In this document: positions 53,741-62,159 of the stretch, one piece after another
Layout: every line of letters begins with the position of its first letter
How positions within the stretch are numbered: position 1 is the first letter of the stretch
NCBI GenBank assembly: GCA_026647215.1
Contig: JAPKHC010000022.1
Span: forward strand, 26,519-90,518
Origin: F1-120-MAGs118 sp013360535
GTDB taxonomy: Bacteria; Planctomycetota; UBA1135; GCA-002686595
DNA length: 64,000 bases
Direction: 5' to 3'
The notes under the pieces: model-generated
Seen by the model: only the letters and a program-made list of their open reading frames with translations
What the model was told of the DNA's origin: nothing
Databases searched by the model: none
Made by a program: the position numbers and the translations under genes

Positions 53741-54706
53741 GTGGCCGCCGTCGAGACGCTCGCTGCACGCATCGAACGCGGGGATCGCACCGCGCTCGCG
53801 CGCTTGATCAGCTGGGCCGAAAACGGCGACGCACGTTTTGCCGCGGAATTGGCGGCACTTTGGACCAAGGTCGGGCGCGCGTGGCGCATCGGCGTCACCG
53901 GGCCGCCGGGCGCGGGCAAGAGCACGCTCGTCAACGAACTTGCGCGGATCGAGCGCTCGCGCGAGCGCACCGTCGGCATCTGCGCCGTCGACCCGTCGAG
54001 CCCGTTCACCGGTGGAGCGCTGCTCGGCGACCGCATCCGCATGGACGACCGCACGATGGATCCGGGCGTGTACATCCGCTCGATGGCGTCGCGTGGCAGC
54101 CACGGCGGCCTCGCGCGCGCGGCGGCGAGCGCCTGCGACGTGCTCGACGCCTTCGGCTTCGCGACGATCCTGCTCGAAACCGTCGGTGTCGGTCAGGCCG
54201 AGTACGACGTGCTGGACGCGGCCGACACGGTCGTCGTCGTGTTGTGCCCGGGTGCCGGTGACGGCATCCAGGCGATGAAGGCGGGGCTGCTCGAGGTCGC
54301 GGACGTGCTCGTCGTCAACAAGAGCGACTTGCCGGGCGCCGAGCGCCTGATGAACGACCTCACCGAAGCCGTGCACGTGCGCTTCACCAAGCGCGCGTGG
54401 CACGTTCCGGTGGTCGGCGCGAGCGCGGGCACGTCGAAGGGCATCGAGGACGTGCTCGAGGCCGTGGCGCAGCATCGCGCGCACGTCGAAGCGAGCGGAC
54501 TCGGGGCTGCGCGCACGAAGAAGCGCGTCGAGCAGGTCCGTCACTCGGTGTCGGAACAGCTCGCGGAGCGCTTGTGGGGACCGGAAGGCTTGCGCGGGCG
54601 CGTCGAGACGGAACTGGGGCGTGGCGTGTCGCCGCATGCGATCGCCGCAGCGCTCCTGGAAGAGATCACGCACGGGCTCACGCGGCCCGCGGAGGTTCGG
54701 GGATGA
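53741..54706 (+). CDS. meaB: MeaB-type GTPase chaperone of B12-dependent mutase
   Basis: A 321-residue MeaB/ArgK G3E-family GTPase that loads and protects cobalamin-dependent acyl-CoA mutases. Walker A GPPGAGKST is at residues 54-62, followed by AVDPSSPFTGGALLGDRIRM, SMASRGSHGGLARAA, ETVGVGQAEYDVLD and VNKSDLPGAE (NKxD). GTG start; stop overlaps the mutase ATG (ATGA). Its position next to the mutase large subunit fits its role. Confidence 0.95.
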   Translation: MAAVETLAARIERGDRTALARLISWAENGDARFAAELAALWTKVGRAWRIGVTGPPGAGKSTLVNELARIERSRERTVGICAVDPSSPFTGGALLGDRIRMDDRTMDPGVYIRSMASRGSHGGLARAAASACDVLDAFGFATILLETVGVGQAEYDVLDAADTVVVVLCPGAGDGIQAMKAGLLEVADVLVVNKSDLPGAERLMNDLTEAVHVRFTKRAWHVPVVGASAGTSKGIEDVLEAVAQHRAHVEASGLGAARTKKRVEQVRHSVSEQLAERLWGPEGLRGRVETELGRGVSPHAIAAALLEEITHGLTRPAEVRG

Positions 54707-56373
54707 GCAACGAACGCAGGCAGACGAACGTCCAGTCGATCGACGCGCGCGCGCTGTGGCAGCAGGAGTTCGACGCGGCGAAGAAGCGCGGCGTGGAGTT
54801 CACGAGCCTGTCGGGCGCGCCGCTCAAGCCGCTCTACGGTCCCGAGGACGCGCCCGGCGAGTTCGAGAGCGAGCTCGGGTACCCCGGCGCGTTCCCGTAC
54901 ACCCGCGGCGTGCATCCGACGATGTACCGCAGCCGCCTGTGGACCATGCGGCAGTTCGCGGGCTTCGGCAGCGCGCGCCAGACCAACGAGCGCTTCAAGT
55001 TCCTGCTCGCGCACGGGCAGACGGGCCTTTCGACGGCCTTCGACTTCCCGACGCTGATGGGCTACGACTCCGACCACGCGCATTCGCTCGGCGAAGTGGG
55101 GCAGGTCGGCGTCGCGATCAGCTCGCTCGCCGACATGGAAGTGCTGATGAGCGGCATCCCGATGGCCGAGGTCTCGACCTCGATGACCATCAACGGGCCC
55201 GCGCCGATCCTGCTCGCGTTCTACATCGCCTGCGGCGAGCGGCAGGGCGTCGACCCGAAGCTGCTGCGCGGCACCGTGCAGAACGACATCCTCAAGGAAT
55301 ACCAGGCGCAGCACGCGTGGCTGGTCCCGGCCGAGCCCGCGCTGCGCATGATCACGGACGTGATGGGCTACTGCGCGCGCAAGGTGCCGCAGTGGAACAC
55401 GATCTCGATCTCGGGTTACCACATCCGCGAGGCCGGCTCGACGGCGGCGCAGGAGCTCGCTTTCACGCTCGCCAACGGCATGGAGTACGTGCGGCGCGGC
55501 AAGGCGGCCGGGCTCGACGTCGACGAGTTCGCGCCGCGGCTGTCGTTCTTCTTTGACAGCCACCTCGACTTCTTCGAGGAGATCGCCAAGTTCCGCGCGG
55601 CGCGCCGCATCTGGGCGCGCAAGCTGCGCGACACATTCGGCGCCAAGGATCCGCGCTCGTGGATGGTGCGCTTCCACACGCAGACTGCGGGCGTATCGCT
55701 GACGGCGCAGCAGCCGGAGAACAACATCGTGCGCACGGCCTTCGAGGCGCTCGCGGCGGTGCTCGGTGGCACGCAGTCGCTGCACACCAACTCGATGGAC
55801 GAGACGCTCTCGCTGCCGACCGAGAAGGCCGTGAAGATCGCGCTGCGCACGCAGCAGGTGATCGCGGAGGAGATCGAGGTCGCGCACGTGATCGACCCGC
55901 TCGGCGGCTCGTACTACGTCGAGGCGCTGACCAACCGGCTCGAGGCTGAGGCGGAGCGTTATTTCGCCGAGATCGAGCGTCGCGGCGGTGTCGTGCCGGC
56001 GACCGAGCAGGGCTACATCCAGAAGGAGATCCACCGTTCGGCGATCGCCTACCAGGCGGCGGTCGAGCGTGGCTCCAAGCGTGTCGTCGGCGTCAACTGC
56101 TACGTCGAGGACGACAAGGGCCCGACGATCGAGCTGCACAAGATCGATCCGGCGGTCGAGCGCGAGCAGCACCAGCGGCTCGCCGAGCTGCGCAAGAAGC
56201 GCGATGCGTCGAAGGCCAAGCGCGCGCTCGACGAGATCCACGACGCGTGCAAGGGGCAGGACAACCTGCTCGAGCGCTTCGTGGCCGCCGCGCACGCCGA
56301 CTGCACGCTGGGCGAGATCGCCGACGTGCTGCGCGCCGAGTTCGGGCACTACAAGGAACCCAAGATCCTCTGA
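54703..56373 (+). CDS. B12-dependent acyl-CoA mutase, large subunit (ICM-like)
   Basis: A 556-residue catalytic subunit without its own cobalamin domain. Hallmarks are YTRGVHPTMYRSRLWTMRQF, TGLSTAFDFPTLMGYDSD, NDILKEYQAQHAWLVP, SISGYHIREAGSTAAQELAF and the FHTQTAGVSLTAQQPENN block. At the substrate site, Phe85 and Gln203 stand where methylmalonyl-CoA mutase has Tyr89 and Arg207; Phe/Gln is the isobutyryl-CoA mutase (IcmA) pair. So the enzyme more likely interconverts isobutyryl- and butyryl-CoA than methylmalonyl- and succinyl-CoA. The small B12 subunit is at 56608. A usual annotation would be methylmalonyl-CoA mutase. Confidence 0.88.
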   Translation: MSNERRQTNVQSIDARALWQQEFDAAKKRGVEFTSLSGAPLKPLYGPEDAPGEFESELGYPGAFPYTRGVHPTMYRSRLWTMRQFAGFGSARQTNERFKFLLAHGQTGLSTAFDFPTLMGYDSDHAHSLGEVGQVGVAISSLADMEVLMSGIPMAEVSTSMTINGPAPILLAFYIACGERQGVDPKLLRGTVQNDILKEYQAQHAWLVPAEPALRMITDVMGYCARKVPQWNTISISGYHIREAGSTAAQELAFTLANGMEYVRRGKAAGLDVDEFAPRLSFFFDSHLDFFEEIAKFRAARRIWARKLRDTFGAKDPRSWMVRFHTQTAGVSLTAQQPENNIVRTAFEALAAVLGGTQSLHTNSMDETLSLPTEKAVKIALRTQQVIAEEIEVAHVIDPLGGSYYVEALTNRLEAEAERYFAEIERRGGVVPATEQGYIQKEIHRSAIAYQAAVERGSKRVVGVNCYVEDDKGPTIELHKIDPAVEREQHQRLAELRKKRDASKAKRALDEIHDACKGQDNLLERFVAAAHADCTLGEIADVLRAEFGHYKEPKIL

Positions 56374-56378
56374 GCGCC

Positions 56379-56603
56379 ATGGCCCGAGGAACCAACCCGC
56401 TCGTGCAGCTCGTCACGCTGCTCCTGATCGTGCCGGCGATCGTCACGGTCGTCGTCGGGATCGACTTCCTGATCCGCGGGCTGGGGATCGGGGAACTGCA
56501 CATTCCGCGCTCGGGTGCGTGGGCGCTGTTCATCGGCGCCTCGTGCCTGGGCACGGGCTGGATCGCCAAGCAAGGCCTGACGGCTCTCTGGAAGAAGCTC
56601 TAG
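56379..56603 (+). CDS. Small membrane protein between mutase subunits
   Basis: A 74-residue protein with two hydrophobic segments (LVTLLLIVPAIVTVVVGIDF and SGAWALFIGASCLGTGWIA) and a basic end (ALWKKL). It begins five bases after the mutase large-subunit stop and ends four bases before the B12 subunit start, so it belongs to the operon. I recognise no family; it might anchor or regulate the mutase but nothing in the sequence shows this. Confidence 0.6.
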   Translation: MARGTNPLVQLVTLLLIVPAIVTVVVGIDFLIRGLGIGELHIPRSGAWALFIGASCLGTGWIAKQGLTALWKKL

Positions 56604-56607
56604 CGAG

Positions 56608-57039
56608 ATGCAAATGACCCTACGCAAGATCCGAGTCCTTGTCGGCAAGCCCGGCCTCGATGGCCACGACCGCGGCGCGAAGACCGTCGCGAGCGCGCTG
56701 CGCGATCACGGCATGGAGGTGATCTACACCGGCCTGCACCAGACGCCCGAGGCGATCGCGGAAATCGCGGCGCAAGAAGACGTCGACGTCGTCGGGCTGT
56801 CGATCCTCTCCGGCGCGCACATGGCGCTCTTCCCGCGCGTGCGGGCGGAGCTCGTCAAGCGCGGCATGGGCCACGTGCTGCTCACCGGCGGCGGCATCAT
56901 CCCGCAGGACGACATGCAGGCGCTCGAGAGTGGCGGCTACGCCAAGCTCTTCGGGCCCGGCACGCCAACCGAGGCGATCGCGAAGTGGATCCAGGGCGAG
57001 ATGGAGAAGCGCTGGAAGGCCGAAGGAGCGCAGTCATGA
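56608..57039 (+). CDS. Cobalamin-binding subunit of acyl-CoA mutase
   Basis: A 143-residue B12-binding domain protein. The DxHxxG motif is Asp18-Gly-His20-Asp-Arg-Gly23 (GKPGLDGHDRGAKTVAS), with VGLSILSGAHMALFP and VLLTGGGIIPQDD forming the rest of the base-off/His-on site. It partners the large subunit at 54703 as IcmB does IcmA or as split methylmalonyl-CoA mutases do. The stop overlaps the HTH gene (ATGA). Confidence 0.94.
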   Translation: MQMTLRKIRVLVGKPGLDGHDRGAKTVASALRDHGMEVIYTGLHQTPEAIAEIAAQEDVDVVGLSILSGAHMALFPRVRAELVKRGMGHVLLTGGGIIPQDDMQALESGGYAKLFGPGTPTEAIAKWIQGEMEKRWKAEGAQS

Positions 57040-57317
57040 GCGACACCAACGCGCAACGCGACATCCTGACGATCGAAGAAGCGGCCGAGCTGCTCGGCGT
57101 CAGCGTCAAGACGTTCAACAAGGTGCTGCATTCGCAGGACCTGCCCGCGCGCAAGATCGGCCGCGAGTGGAAGTTCTCGCGGGCCGCGCTGATCGAGTGG
57201 GTCGGCAGCGGGCGCAGCAAGGACTTCTACCAGGGCCACGGCGAGGACGACGACGACACGCCGTCGGGCAATCCGGAAAAGGCGCGCCGCACCGCGGGCT
57301 GGAAGATCGAGTACTAG
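57036..57317 (+). CDS. Excisionase-type helix-turn-helix protein
   Basis: A 93-residue MerR/excisionase-family DNA-binding protein. LTIEEAAELLGVSVKTFNKV and PARKIGREWKFSRAALIEWV are the helix-turn-helix and wing; the C-terminus is acidic (GEDDDDTPSG). GAAGGAG seven bases upstream supports ATG 57036, which overlaps the preceding stop. Lying between the mutase B12 subunit and an acyl-CoA dehydrogenase it may regulate this operon. Confidence 0.85.
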   Translation: MSDTNAQRDILTIEEAAELLGVSVKTFNKVLHSQDLPARKIGREWKFSRAALIEWVGSGRSKDFYQGHGEDDDDTPSGNPEKARRTAGWKIEY

Positions 57318-57330
57318 GAGCAGAATCACC

Positions 57331-58494
57331 ATGGCCATCACCCTCCCCGACATCCGTCACGGGCTCGACCTGACCGAGCAGCAGCTCATGATCCGCGACA
57401 TGGTGCGCGACTTCGCGCGCACCGAGGTCGCTCCGCTCGCGCAGGAGATCGACGAGTCGCACCGTTTCCCGGTCGAGACGTGGAAGAAGATCGTCGACCT
57501 CGGCCTGCCCGGCATCCCGTTCAGCGAGGACGTCGGCGGCGCCGGCGGCGACACGCTCTCCTACTGCCTCGCGGTGGAGGAGCTCTCGAAGGTCTGCGGC
57601 TCGACGGGCCTGACGCTCGCGGCGCACGTTTCGCTCGGAACGTGGCCGATTTACGCCTTCGGCATGCACCTGCGCGATCAATACGTGCCGGGGCTGATCC
57701 GCGGCGACCACATGGGCGCCTACGGGCTCACCGAGCCGAACGCGGGCTCCGACTCGGGCGGAACGCAGACCACGGCCGTCGACGAGGGTACGCACTGGCG
57801 CCTCAACGGCCGCAAGTGCTTCTGCACGAACGCGAACTACGCCGGCACGTTCATCGTGACCGCGGTGACGACGCCGGGCATCGGCGCCAAGGGCATCAGC
57901 GCCTTCGTCGTGCCCAAGGGCATCGATGGTTTCGCGCTCGAACCGGGGGAGCACAAGCTCGGCATGCGCGGCAGCGACTGGGGCAGCCTCGTGTTCCAGG
58001 ACGCGCGCATTCCGAAGGACCACCTGCTCGGGCCGACGGGGGAAGGCTTCAAGACCTTCATGAAGACGCTCGACGGCGGCCGCATCTCGATCGGTGCGCT
58101 CAGCTTGGGCATCGCGGAAGGTGCCTACGAGTGCGCGCTCAAGTACGCGAAGGAGCGTGAGGCCTTCGGCGGCACGCTGGCCGACCTGCAGGCCGTGCAG
58201 TTCAAGCTCGCGAACATGGCGCTCGACATCGAGGCCTCGCGGCACCTCGTGTACCACGCCGCGCGCCTCAAGGACCTCGGGCTCCCGTACTCGAAGGAAG
58301 CCGCGATGGGCAAGCTGCTCGCCAGCGAATGCGCCATGCGCGTCACCTACGACGCGATCCAGATTTACGGCGGCATGGGCTACAGCCGCGAGTACCCCGT
58401 CGAGCGCATGTGGCGCGACGCCAAGCTGTGCGTGATCGGCGAGGGCACGAGCGAAGTGCAGCGCCTGATCATCGCGCGCAACATCCTCAAGTAG
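57331..58494 (+). CDS. Acyl-CoA dehydrogenase
   Basis: A 387-residue acyl-CoA dehydrogenase distinct from the one at 52585. FAD/substrate motifs are GAYGLTEPNAGSDSGGTQTT and KCFCTNANYAGTFIVTAV; the catalytic Glu is in LCVIGEGTSEVQRLIIARN (GEGTSE). AGGAG ten bases ahead of ATG 57331 overlaps the upstream stop. It probably acts on branched or short-chain acyl-CoA from the mutase pathway, but chain length cannot be read directly. Confidence 0.93.
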   Translation: MAITLPDIRHGLDLTEQQLMIRDMVRDFARTEVAPLAQEIDESHRFPVETWKKIVDLGLPGIPFSEDVGGAGGDTLSYCLAVEELSKVCGSTGLTLAAHVSLGTWPIYAFGMHLRDQYVPGLIRGDHMGAYGLTEPNAGSDSGGTQTTAVDEGTHWRLNGRKCFCTNANYAGTFIVTAVTTPGIGAKGISAFVVPKGIDGFALEPGEHKLGMRGSDWGSLVFQDARIPKDHLLGPTGEGFKTFMKTLDGGRISIGALSLGIAEGAYECALKYAKEREAFGGTLADLQAVQFKLANMALDIEASRHLVYHAARLKDLGLPYSKEAAMGKLLASECAMRVTYDAIQIYGGMGYSREYPVERMWRDAKLCVIGEGTSEVQRLIIARNILK

Positions 58495-58501
58495 GTTCCG
58501 C

Positions 58502-59401
58502 GTGAGCCTCGCTCCCGCGTCGACCGCTCCTCCGCCGTACCGCGCGCGTTCGCTGCGCGCGGGCGGCTGGGAGGTGACGGAACTCACCGACGGGCACCTG
58601 CGGCTCGACGGTGGCGCGATGTGGGGCGTCGTGCCGGCGACGATGTGGCGTTCGATGACGCCGCCGGACGCCGACAACCGGATCCTGATGGCGCTGCGGC
58701 CGTTCCTCGCGCGCAAGGGCGACGTCGTCGCCGTGATCGAGTGCGGCATCGGCTCACGCTGGGACGCGAAGAAGCGCGGGATTTACGGCATCGAGGCGAG
58801 CGTTTCGCTCGAGCAGTCGCTCGCGAGCTGCGGCGTCAAGCCGCAGGAAGTCACGCACGTCGTCGCGTCGCACGCGCACTGGGATCACTTCGGTGCGGCC
58901 GTGGTCGAGAGTGGGGGCGCGCTCGCGCCGCTCTTCCCGAACGCGCGCCACTACCTGCCGAAGGTCGAGATCGAGAACGCGCTCAACCCCGACCACGTGC
59001 GCCGCGCTTCGTACCGGCGCGAGGATGTCGAGCCGATCGCGCGCGCTGGATTGCTCGTCGCCTACGAAGGCAACGCGGAGGTCGTGCCCGGCCTGCGCGC
59101 GCACGTGCTCGGCGGCCACTCCGACGGCGTCGCGGTGATGACGCTCGACGAGGAGCGCCCCGACGGCGCGATTTTCTGGTCGGACGTCGTGCCGACCGCG
59201 CACCACGCGCAGCCGCCGTACATCATGGCCTACGACATCGACGTCGCACGCAGCTTCGACGTGCGCTCGAAGTGGATCGCGCTCGCGGCCGAACGCGGCT
59301 GGACCGGCCTTTTCTACCACGACCTCGACACGGCCTTCGGCCGCATCGAGCGCGACGGCAAGCGCTATCGCGTCGTGCCGCTCGGGGACAACGCGCCGTG
59401 A
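58502..59401 (+). CDS. MBL-fold metallohydrolase
   Basis: A 299-residue metallo-beta-lactamase fold hydrolase. The metal motif is VVASHAHWDHFGAA (HxHxDH), with HVLGGHSDGVAVMTL and IFWSDVVPTAHHA giving later His/Asp ligands. Such proteins hydrolyse lactones, thioesters or other substrates; in this operon a CoA-thioester or lactone is plausible but unproven. GTG start seven bases after the acyl-CoA dehydrogenase stop; its own stop overlaps the next gene (GTGA). Confidence 0.88.
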   Translation: MSLAPASTAPPPYRARSLRAGGWEVTELTDGHLRLDGGAMWGVVPATMWRSMTPPDADNRILMALRPFLARKGDVVAVIECGIGSRWDAKKRGIYGIEASVSLEQSLASCGVKPQEVTHVVASHAHWDHFGAAVVESGGALAPLFPNARHYLPKVEIENALNPDHVRRASYRREDVEPIARAGLLVAYEGNAEVVPGLRAHVLGGHSDGVAVMTLDEERPDGAIFWSDVVPTAHHAQPPYIMAYDIDVARSFDVRSKWIALAAERGWTGLFYHDLDTAFGRIERDGKRYRVVPLGDNAP

Positions 59402-60126
59402 ACGGCGTCGTCGAGCGGGCGCTGGCGCTCTACTCGCGGCTCTCGAGCTACCGCGACATCGGCGAGGCGTCGGTCACGATCTCGCGCGGGCCGAAGCCCT
59501 GGCAGCGCTCGACGCTGCGCTACCCGTTCCAGACCGCCTTCGTGCGTCCCGCCCGCTTCCTGTTCGAGTGGAAGGGGATGGGCGTCGGTCCGCACGAGGA
59601 GTGGCCGCACGCGGCGCTGTGGCGCAATTCTCGCGGCCTGTTCGCGTGGGAGACCGATCCGGAGCGCTCGGACGCGGCTGTGACGTCACCCGGTTCGCTG
59701 AGCGCGCAACTCGAGCATTGGAGCCCGGCCTGCGGCGGCGCCTCGCTGCTCGTGCCGCGCTTGCTGGGGCTCGCCGAGGGCGACGCTCAGCTCGAGGGCC
59801 TGCAGCTGGTCGGCGAGGACGAGATCGATGGTGCGCGCGCTCATCGCCTCGAACGTGCGCTCGTCGGCGGCGTGTTCGTCGTATGGATCGGCGTCGAGCG
59901 TCCGCTCGTGCTGCGCACGTTCCAGCGCCTGCGCCACTCTCCCGAACGCGACGCCGCCCTGCGCCAGCTCGCCGCGCGCGCCGAACTGCCCGAGGAGCTC
60001 CGCCAGCTCGTGCTCGCGACTCCGCAGGTCGAGTCCGACCGCATCGTCGAGACCACGACCTTCCTGCGCCCGCAGGTCGACGTCGCGATCGACGACAGCG
60101 CCTTCGAGCTCTCGCCGCCGGGCTAG
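59398..60126 (+). CDS. Hypothetical LolA-like fold protein
   Basis: A 242-residue protein. The beta-strand pattern VNGVVERALALYSRLSSYRD, FVRPARFLFEWKGMG, ELVGEDEIDGARAHRLERA (approx.) and DRIVETTTFLRPQVDVAI resembles the half-barrel of LolA/LolB and DUF2092-type lipoprotein carriers. It has no obvious signal peptide, so location is uncertain. The GTG start overlaps the MBL gene's stop; its TAG stop overlaps the ftsY stop on the other strand (CTAG). Function unknown. Confidence 0.62.
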   Translation: MNGVVERALALYSRLSSYRDIGEASVTISRGPKPWQRSTLRYPFQTAFVRPARFLFEWKGMGVGPHEEWPHAALWRNSRGLFAWETDPERSDAAVTSPGSLSAQLEHWSPACGGASLLVPRLLGLAEGDAQLEGLQLVGEDEIDGARAHRLERALVGGVFVVWIGVERPLVLRTFQRLRHSPERDAALRQLAARAELPEELRQLVLATPQVESDRIVETTTFLRPQVDVAIDDSAFELSPPG

Positions 60127-61061
60127 CGCGAGCTGGCGCCGGACGTGGCGGCGACGATCGCGTCGACGAACGCTGCGGGGTCGAAGGGTTCGAGCAGGTC
60201 GAGCTGTTCGCCGGTGCCGATGTAGCGCACGGGCAGGCGCAGCTCGCGCACGATCTGGCACACGGCGCCGCCGCGCGCGGTGCCGTCGAGCTTGGTGATG
60301 ACGAGGCCGGACACGGGCACGTGCGCGGTGAATTCCTTGGCCTGGCGGATCGCGTTCTGGCCGTTGGTGCCGTCGAGCACGAGCCAGACCTCGTGCGGCG
60401 CGCCGGGCAGGCGCTTCTCGATCACGCGGCGGACCTTGGCGAGCTCCTGCATCAGGTTCGTCTGCGTGTGCAGACGGCCGGCGGTGTCGACGAGCACGAC
60501 GTCGATGCCGAGCACGCAGGCGCTCTCGACCGCGTCGAACGCGACCGACGCGGGATCGGCGCCTTCCTTGCCGCGCACGATCGGCGCGTTGTTGCGCTTG
60601 GCCCAGATCTCGAGCTGCTCGGCGGCGGCGGCGCGGAACGTGTCGCAGGCGGCGAGCAGCACGGACTTGCCTTGGCTCTGAAAACGGTGCGCGAGCTTGG
60701 CGATCGACGTGGTCTTGCCGGAGCCGTTCACGCCGACCACGAGCACGACGGTCGGGTGGTGGGGGAGCTCGGCCTCGCCCGGCTTCACGTCCGCCGGCGC
60801 GACGAAGCCGAGCAGGACCTCGCGCAACACGGCGCGCACCTCATCCTCGCCCTTGATCGAGCCGCGCTCGTGCAGGCGGTTGATCTCGACCATCACCTCG
60901 CCCGCGATCGGCCCGAGGTCGCCCTGGTAGAGCAGTTCCTCGAGCTCGTCGAGCAGCGCGCGGTCGATCGGCCGTCCGCCCTTGAAGAGCTTGGCGATGT
61001 TGTCGCTGAGCGCCTCGCGCGTGCGCGTCAGCCGTTCCTTGAGGCGATCGAAAAGTCCCAC
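60123..61061 (-). CDS. ftsY: Signal recognition particle receptor FtsY
   Basis: A 312-residue FtsY, the SRP receptor GTPase for co-translational membrane targeting. The N domain helices (LFDRLKERLTRTREALSDNI) are followed by G1 GVNGSGKTTSIAKLA, the DTFRAAAAEQL motif, G3 DTAGRLHTQTNLM and TKLDGTARGGAVCQI, ending with IGTGEQLDLLEPFDP. There is no long acidic A domain, as in many short FtsY proteins. GTG start. It follows nusB by three bases. Confidence 0.97.
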   Translation of the reverse strand: MGLFDRLKERLTRTREALSDNIAKLFKGGRPIDRALLDELEELLYQGDLGPIAGEVMVEINRLHERGSIKGEDEVRAVLREVLLGFVAPADVKPGEAELPHHPTVVLVVGVNGSGKTTSIAKLAHRFQSQGKSVLLAACDTFRAAAAEQLEIWAKRNNAPIVRGKEGADPASVAFDAVESACVLGIDVVLVDTAGRLHTQTNLMQELAKVRRVIEKRLPGAPHEVWLVLDGTNGQNAIRQAKEFTAHVPVSGLVITKLDGTARGGAVCQIVRELRLPVRYIGTGEQLDLLEPFDPAAFVDAIVAATSGASSR

Positions 61062-61064
61062 GCG

Positions 61065-61493
61065 TCACTCCTTCGACGTGCCCTTGGCGTCGACGTGGCG
61101 CGACTTGATCTTGTCGAGGATGCCGTTGATGAACGCGCCGGAATTCTGCGTCGAATAGCGCTTGCCGAGCTCGATCGCCTCGTTGATCGCGACCTTCGGC
61201 GGCACGTCCTTCGAATGCAGCAGCTCCCACGCCGCGAGGCGCAGCACGTTGCGGTCGATCACCGCCATGCGCGAGATCTCCCAGTTCTGCGCGACGGAAC
61301 GGATCACACTGTCCAGGGCCTCGCGCTCCTCGTGGGTCGAGCGCACGAGGTGCAACGCGAAGTTGCGCGACTCGCGGTCGGGCTCTTCCTCGAGCAGGAG
61401 TTCTTCAGCATGCGCGAGCACGTCGTCGCCGCGCAGGTCGATCTGGTACAGGAGCTGGAGCGCGAGCTCGCGCCCGCGGGTGCGCTTCTTCAC
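61065..61493 (-). CDS. nusB: Transcription antitermination factor NusB
   Basis: 142-residue NusB, binding boxA RNA with NusE for rRNA antitermination. KRTRGRELALQLLYQIDLRG is the Arg-rich helix at the start; IDRNVLRLAAWELLHSKDVP and AINEAIELGKRYSTQNSGAF then NGILDKI are the family blocks. GTG start overlaps the ribH stop (GTGA). The order ribH - nusB - ftsY is a common bacterial arrangement. Confidence 0.96.
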   Translation of the reverse strand: MKKRTRGRELALQLLYQIDLRGDDVLAHAEELLLEEEPDRESRNFALHLVRSTHEEREALDSVIRSVAQNWEISRMAVIDRNVLRLAAWELLHSKDVPPKVAINEAIELGKRYSTQNSGAFINGILDKIKSRHVDAKGTSKE

Positions 61494-62029
61494 TGGGCGC
61501 CTCCCGTCCGCACTCCGAAGCCGGCCTTGCGCGTCGCGCCGCCGAGCTCACGGGTGCGCTCGAGCGCCGCGAGCACCGCGATCGCCGCCTGCGCGACCTC
61601 GGCGCCCTTGTCGTGCTTCGAGCCCGGCAGCGCCCGCTCGCGGGCCTGCTCGAGCGTGTTGCACGTGAGCACGCCCATCAGCATCGGTCGGTCGGTGTCG
61701 AGCGAGACGCGCTGCAACGCGTGGCTGACGGCCGAGGCGATGTGGAAGTCGTGCGTGGTCTCGCCCTTGATCACGACGCCGAAGCACAGCACCGCCGCGA
61801 GGTCGCCGCGCATCGCGAGCGAGCGCGCGACGATCGGGATCTCGAAGGCGCCGGGCACCTCGACCACCTGCAGGGCGTCGGCCGCGAGCCCGGCCCGCTC
61901 GAGCGTGGCGCGGGCCGAGGCGAGCATGGCGCCGGTCAGGTCGTGGTGGAACGTCGAGACCACCGCTCCCAGTCGCACGTCGGCGGGGAGTCGGTCGGAG
62001 GACGGAGTCGGCGGTGCGTTGCGGGCCAT
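61490..62029 (-). CDS. ribH: 6,7-dimethyl-8-ribityllumazine synthase
   Basis: 179-residue lumazine synthase for riboflavin synthesis. Motifs are LGAVVSTFHHDLTGAML, EVPGAFEIPIVARSLA, CFGVVIKGETTHDFHI (catalytic His), MGVLTCNTLEQARERA and GSKHDKGAEVAQAAI. ATG 62029 was chosen over the upstream frame. It heads the ribH-nusB-ftsY operon; no FMN riboswitch was seen upstream. Confidence 0.97.
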   Translation of the reverse strand: MARNAPPTPSSDRLPADVRLGAVVSTFHHDLTGAMLASARATLERAGLAADALQVVEVPGAFEIPIVARSLAMRGDLAAVLCFGVVIKGETTHDFHIASAVSHALQRVSLDTDRPMLMGVLTCNTLEQARERALPGSKHDKGAEVAQAAIAVLAALERTRELGGATRKAGFGVRTGGAQ

Positions 62030-62159
62030 GAAGGATGGAAAGAGCGGCCAGTCGGCCAGGCAGCCAGAGCCTGAAGGGCCAAAGAGTCTAATGCCGGGGC
62101 TATGCCGGACAAGCTTCGGACGGCAAGCTACCCCCTGACCCCGATCTGGAGCCCCCCGC

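Noticed and set aside
61981..62159. FMN riboswitch upstream of ribH
   Set aside because: I could not find the conserved RFN element blocks in the 130-bp divergent region.
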